Source of the DNA: Elysia crispata
Taxonomy: Eukaryota; Mollusca; Gastropoda; Plakobranchidae
NCBI GenBank assembly: GCA_033675545.1
Contig: JAWDGP010005112.1
Span: forward strand, 74,501 to 138,500
Length of the DNA: 64,000 nt
Direction: 5' to 3'
A model generated the notes under the pieces. It saw only the letters and a list, made by a program, of their open reading frames with translations, did not search any database and was not told the origin of the DNA. Below are positions 61,532-64,000 of this stretch, in pieces; the stretch's first letter is position 1; the number at the start of each line of letters is the position of its first letter. A program made the position numbers and the translations under genes.

Positions 61532-63008
61532 CTGGACAAAAAACAGGGCAAAATACATTAAGATTCTCTGTGTGTGTGTGAGTGTAAGAGAGATGTGAAG
61601 AGACACAATTTAACAAAAAAAAAAAAAAAAAATTATTTCTGTAAAGGAGCTGCAAGAATATATTGATGGCATTCCTATATCCCATCAACTTTCACTCCTG
61701 TGTTACACGATTTTAACAATTTTTGTGTTCAAACGTGACATTATAATATTATGCCATGGACAAAGGTTTAGTCTCGTTTCCACGGTTGAAGTTAAAACAG
61801 GATATCAAGCAGCGAATGTGGAGATCAAAGATCATTTTGTTTCTATCTGTGTCGCTGCGAGAGTTTTGATATAGATGTACATACCTTTTAATATCTCTAT
61901 GTGATAAGGGATGAACAAAGGTAAAAACAAGATTAGTGTGAATAACTCGGCTGAACAGAGTCATCACTTTACTTGACCCTCAATCATTGAAGAAAGCGTT
62001 ATGTAAGACTTGATAATACGATAAAAATTCATCATTTCCTTATTTAGACCTGCACACCTTGTGTGTGTGTGTGTGTGTGTGTCCCGGCGCTGTACCTAGA
62101 TATTAGTTTCAATACATGAATCTGTGCACTTGAGCCAGTTATTCTGATCCACAAAATTTCTTCCTTTACAGCGATCTGGGAAACACACATTCTAGCGATT
62201 ATTTTCTCCAACTTGCGTTAAATTCTCCGCCCTCAAACATTGATAAGCTATGACCTTTCACGTGTACCGCTGCACGCTTTGATGCGGCCGTTCAGATCAA
62301 GATTACTCATCATTAGCCAAAGCTGCCCTCTTCCAGCTACGTGAAGTTTTTATAAGTATCGAATACACCGCGTGATCAGCACAGGAGGACAGAACCCAAC
62401 CAGGGGGATCCGGGAGTTCAGCCAAAAGCTGCAGCTCACAGGTTCAGGTAAGATAAGATGACAATAGCAGGTCCGTAGGAGTCTTGTGGAGAGAAATTTT
62501 GACTGCTGCCCAAAAAACTCAACATGAGACGAAACAGATAAAAAGGTGCAAAAAAAGTATCGATTTTTTCTTCTTGTCCATTGTTTGTGTGTGTGTGTGT
62601 GCATGTGACTTCTTGGGTTCATGTTTGAATGATTTGTGCTCCTTCTCAGAGCTGGAAGAACTAATCTAGATGTCTATATCTAGATCCATCCTGGCGTGTC
62701 TTCCAGCTAATCAAATTTTCACACTCCCCGCCTTTGATCTCTGTATATCGCGGCCGGAGGCGTAAGGTCACTTCGCTGACCAGTGTCCGAGTAATGTCAA
62801 CTGAGGACATGAGAGCAGGCAGTGCTTGGTCAAACGAGCGTACCACTCCGTGCAAATAGCAATTTCCTGACCTTGGTCATTCGTAAGACTGCCCGACGGA
62901 AGACACACTGAGACAAACTTAGGAGACTGATTGTGCGAGACTTACTCCCAACACGCAACACAGATAAGATCTGTGATCGAATCGAACTTGAGGTCACACA
63001 CACACACA
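61532..63008 (-). other. BICC1 intron upstream of the first visible exon
   Basis: Contains a poly-A run at about 61616-61631, (GT)n at about 62060-62082 and (TG)n at about 62586-62601. I found no exon matching the N-terminal KH of BICC1 here. Confidence 0.5.
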
Positions 63009-63645
<637 letters not shown>

Positions 63646-63903
63646 AGGGTGGGGTTCTCCTGACAAGTTGGCCAAAAGCCAGGGCACGTCTCCGTACACA
63701 GACATAGCTGACCAGTGGAACGAGTGCTGACTGGGGCGGCTGTAAGAGCCAATATGCCACAAGATAAGCTGGCCAAGGGGGGGTAGCCGGAGTAATGGGA
63801 GAGAGAAAGCCCGCCGTTAATAGGGAGATTTTCACTTGCATTCTTTCAAGCTTAGTTTCGCCCATCTTATAATTTTAAGCCTCAGTGTAGATACGCATCC
63901 TAC

Positions 63904-63969
63904 CTGGAGAGCTTTTTCTGTAGAACTTCCACTCTCGATGAATATAGATATTGTAAACTGCTTGGACAA
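63904..63969 (-). CDS. Possible upstream BICC1 exon (66 bases), uncertain
   Basis: On the minus strand a good acceptor (TTTATCTTCTTCAG) is followed by 22 open codons (LSKQFTISIFIESGSSTEKA then LQ) and a GTAGGA donor. Phase 0 on both sides would join to SNRVTL. The peptide does not match the BICC1 N terminus that I know, so this may be a lineage-specific or alternative exon, or chance. Confidence 0.2.
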
Positions 63970-64000
63970 CTGAAGAAGATAAAAACCATGCAAAGTTTTT

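Overview
This is eukaryotic nuclear DNA from an invertebrate animal. It is AT-rich, has many introns with GT..AG junctions, and is full of simple repeats, minisatellites and transposon remnants. The proteins are clearly bilaterian. The overall style (long CT/GA and TA tracts, frequent TCTAGATCT motifs, hAT-like elements and a tRNA-derived SINE) suggests a mollusc, possibly a gastropod; this is inference, not proof. Two real genes are present, placed tail to tail.

Gene 1 (+ strand, 4398-32480) is a complete spindle-checkpoint gene of the BUB1/BUBR1 (MADBUB) family. I reconstructed 30 coding exons that join in one frame to give 1406 residues. The product has an N-terminal KEN box, a TPR-type Mad3/BUB1 domain, an ABBA-(R)EN-ABBA cassette, a GLEBS (BUB3-binding) motif, a BUB1-type CD1 motif, two more ABBA-like motifs, and a C-terminal kinase with all catalytic residues. 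In vertebrates these parts are divided between BUBR1 (KEN and ABBA, pseudokinase) and BUB1 (CD1, active kinase), so this looks like an undivided, ancestral-type bifunctional protein.

Gene 2 (- strand, 40918-61531, continuing beyond 64000) is Bicaudal-C (BICC1). Seventeen exons, 939 residues, cover the KH region, long Ser/Pro- and His/Gln-rich linkers, the C-terminal SAM domain and the conserved tail. The N-terminal exons lie beyond the right edge.

Layout: 1-4397 is intergenic with microsatellites and A/C-only stretches; 4398-32480 is MADBUB; 32481-40917 is the AT-rich spacer and 3' UTR space, with one small hAT-type MITE; 40918-64000 is BICC1. MADBUB introns carry hAT-like non-autonomous elements and one 26-bp minisatellite. 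BICC1 introns carry at least five unrelated tandem arrays (56, 21, 38, 42/34 and 44 bp) plus an ~850-bp CTN triplet array. Two of these arrays are made of units homologous to the 3' splice site they touch. The two genes have no obvious functional link: one acts in mitotic checkpoint signalling, the other in mRNA silencing.
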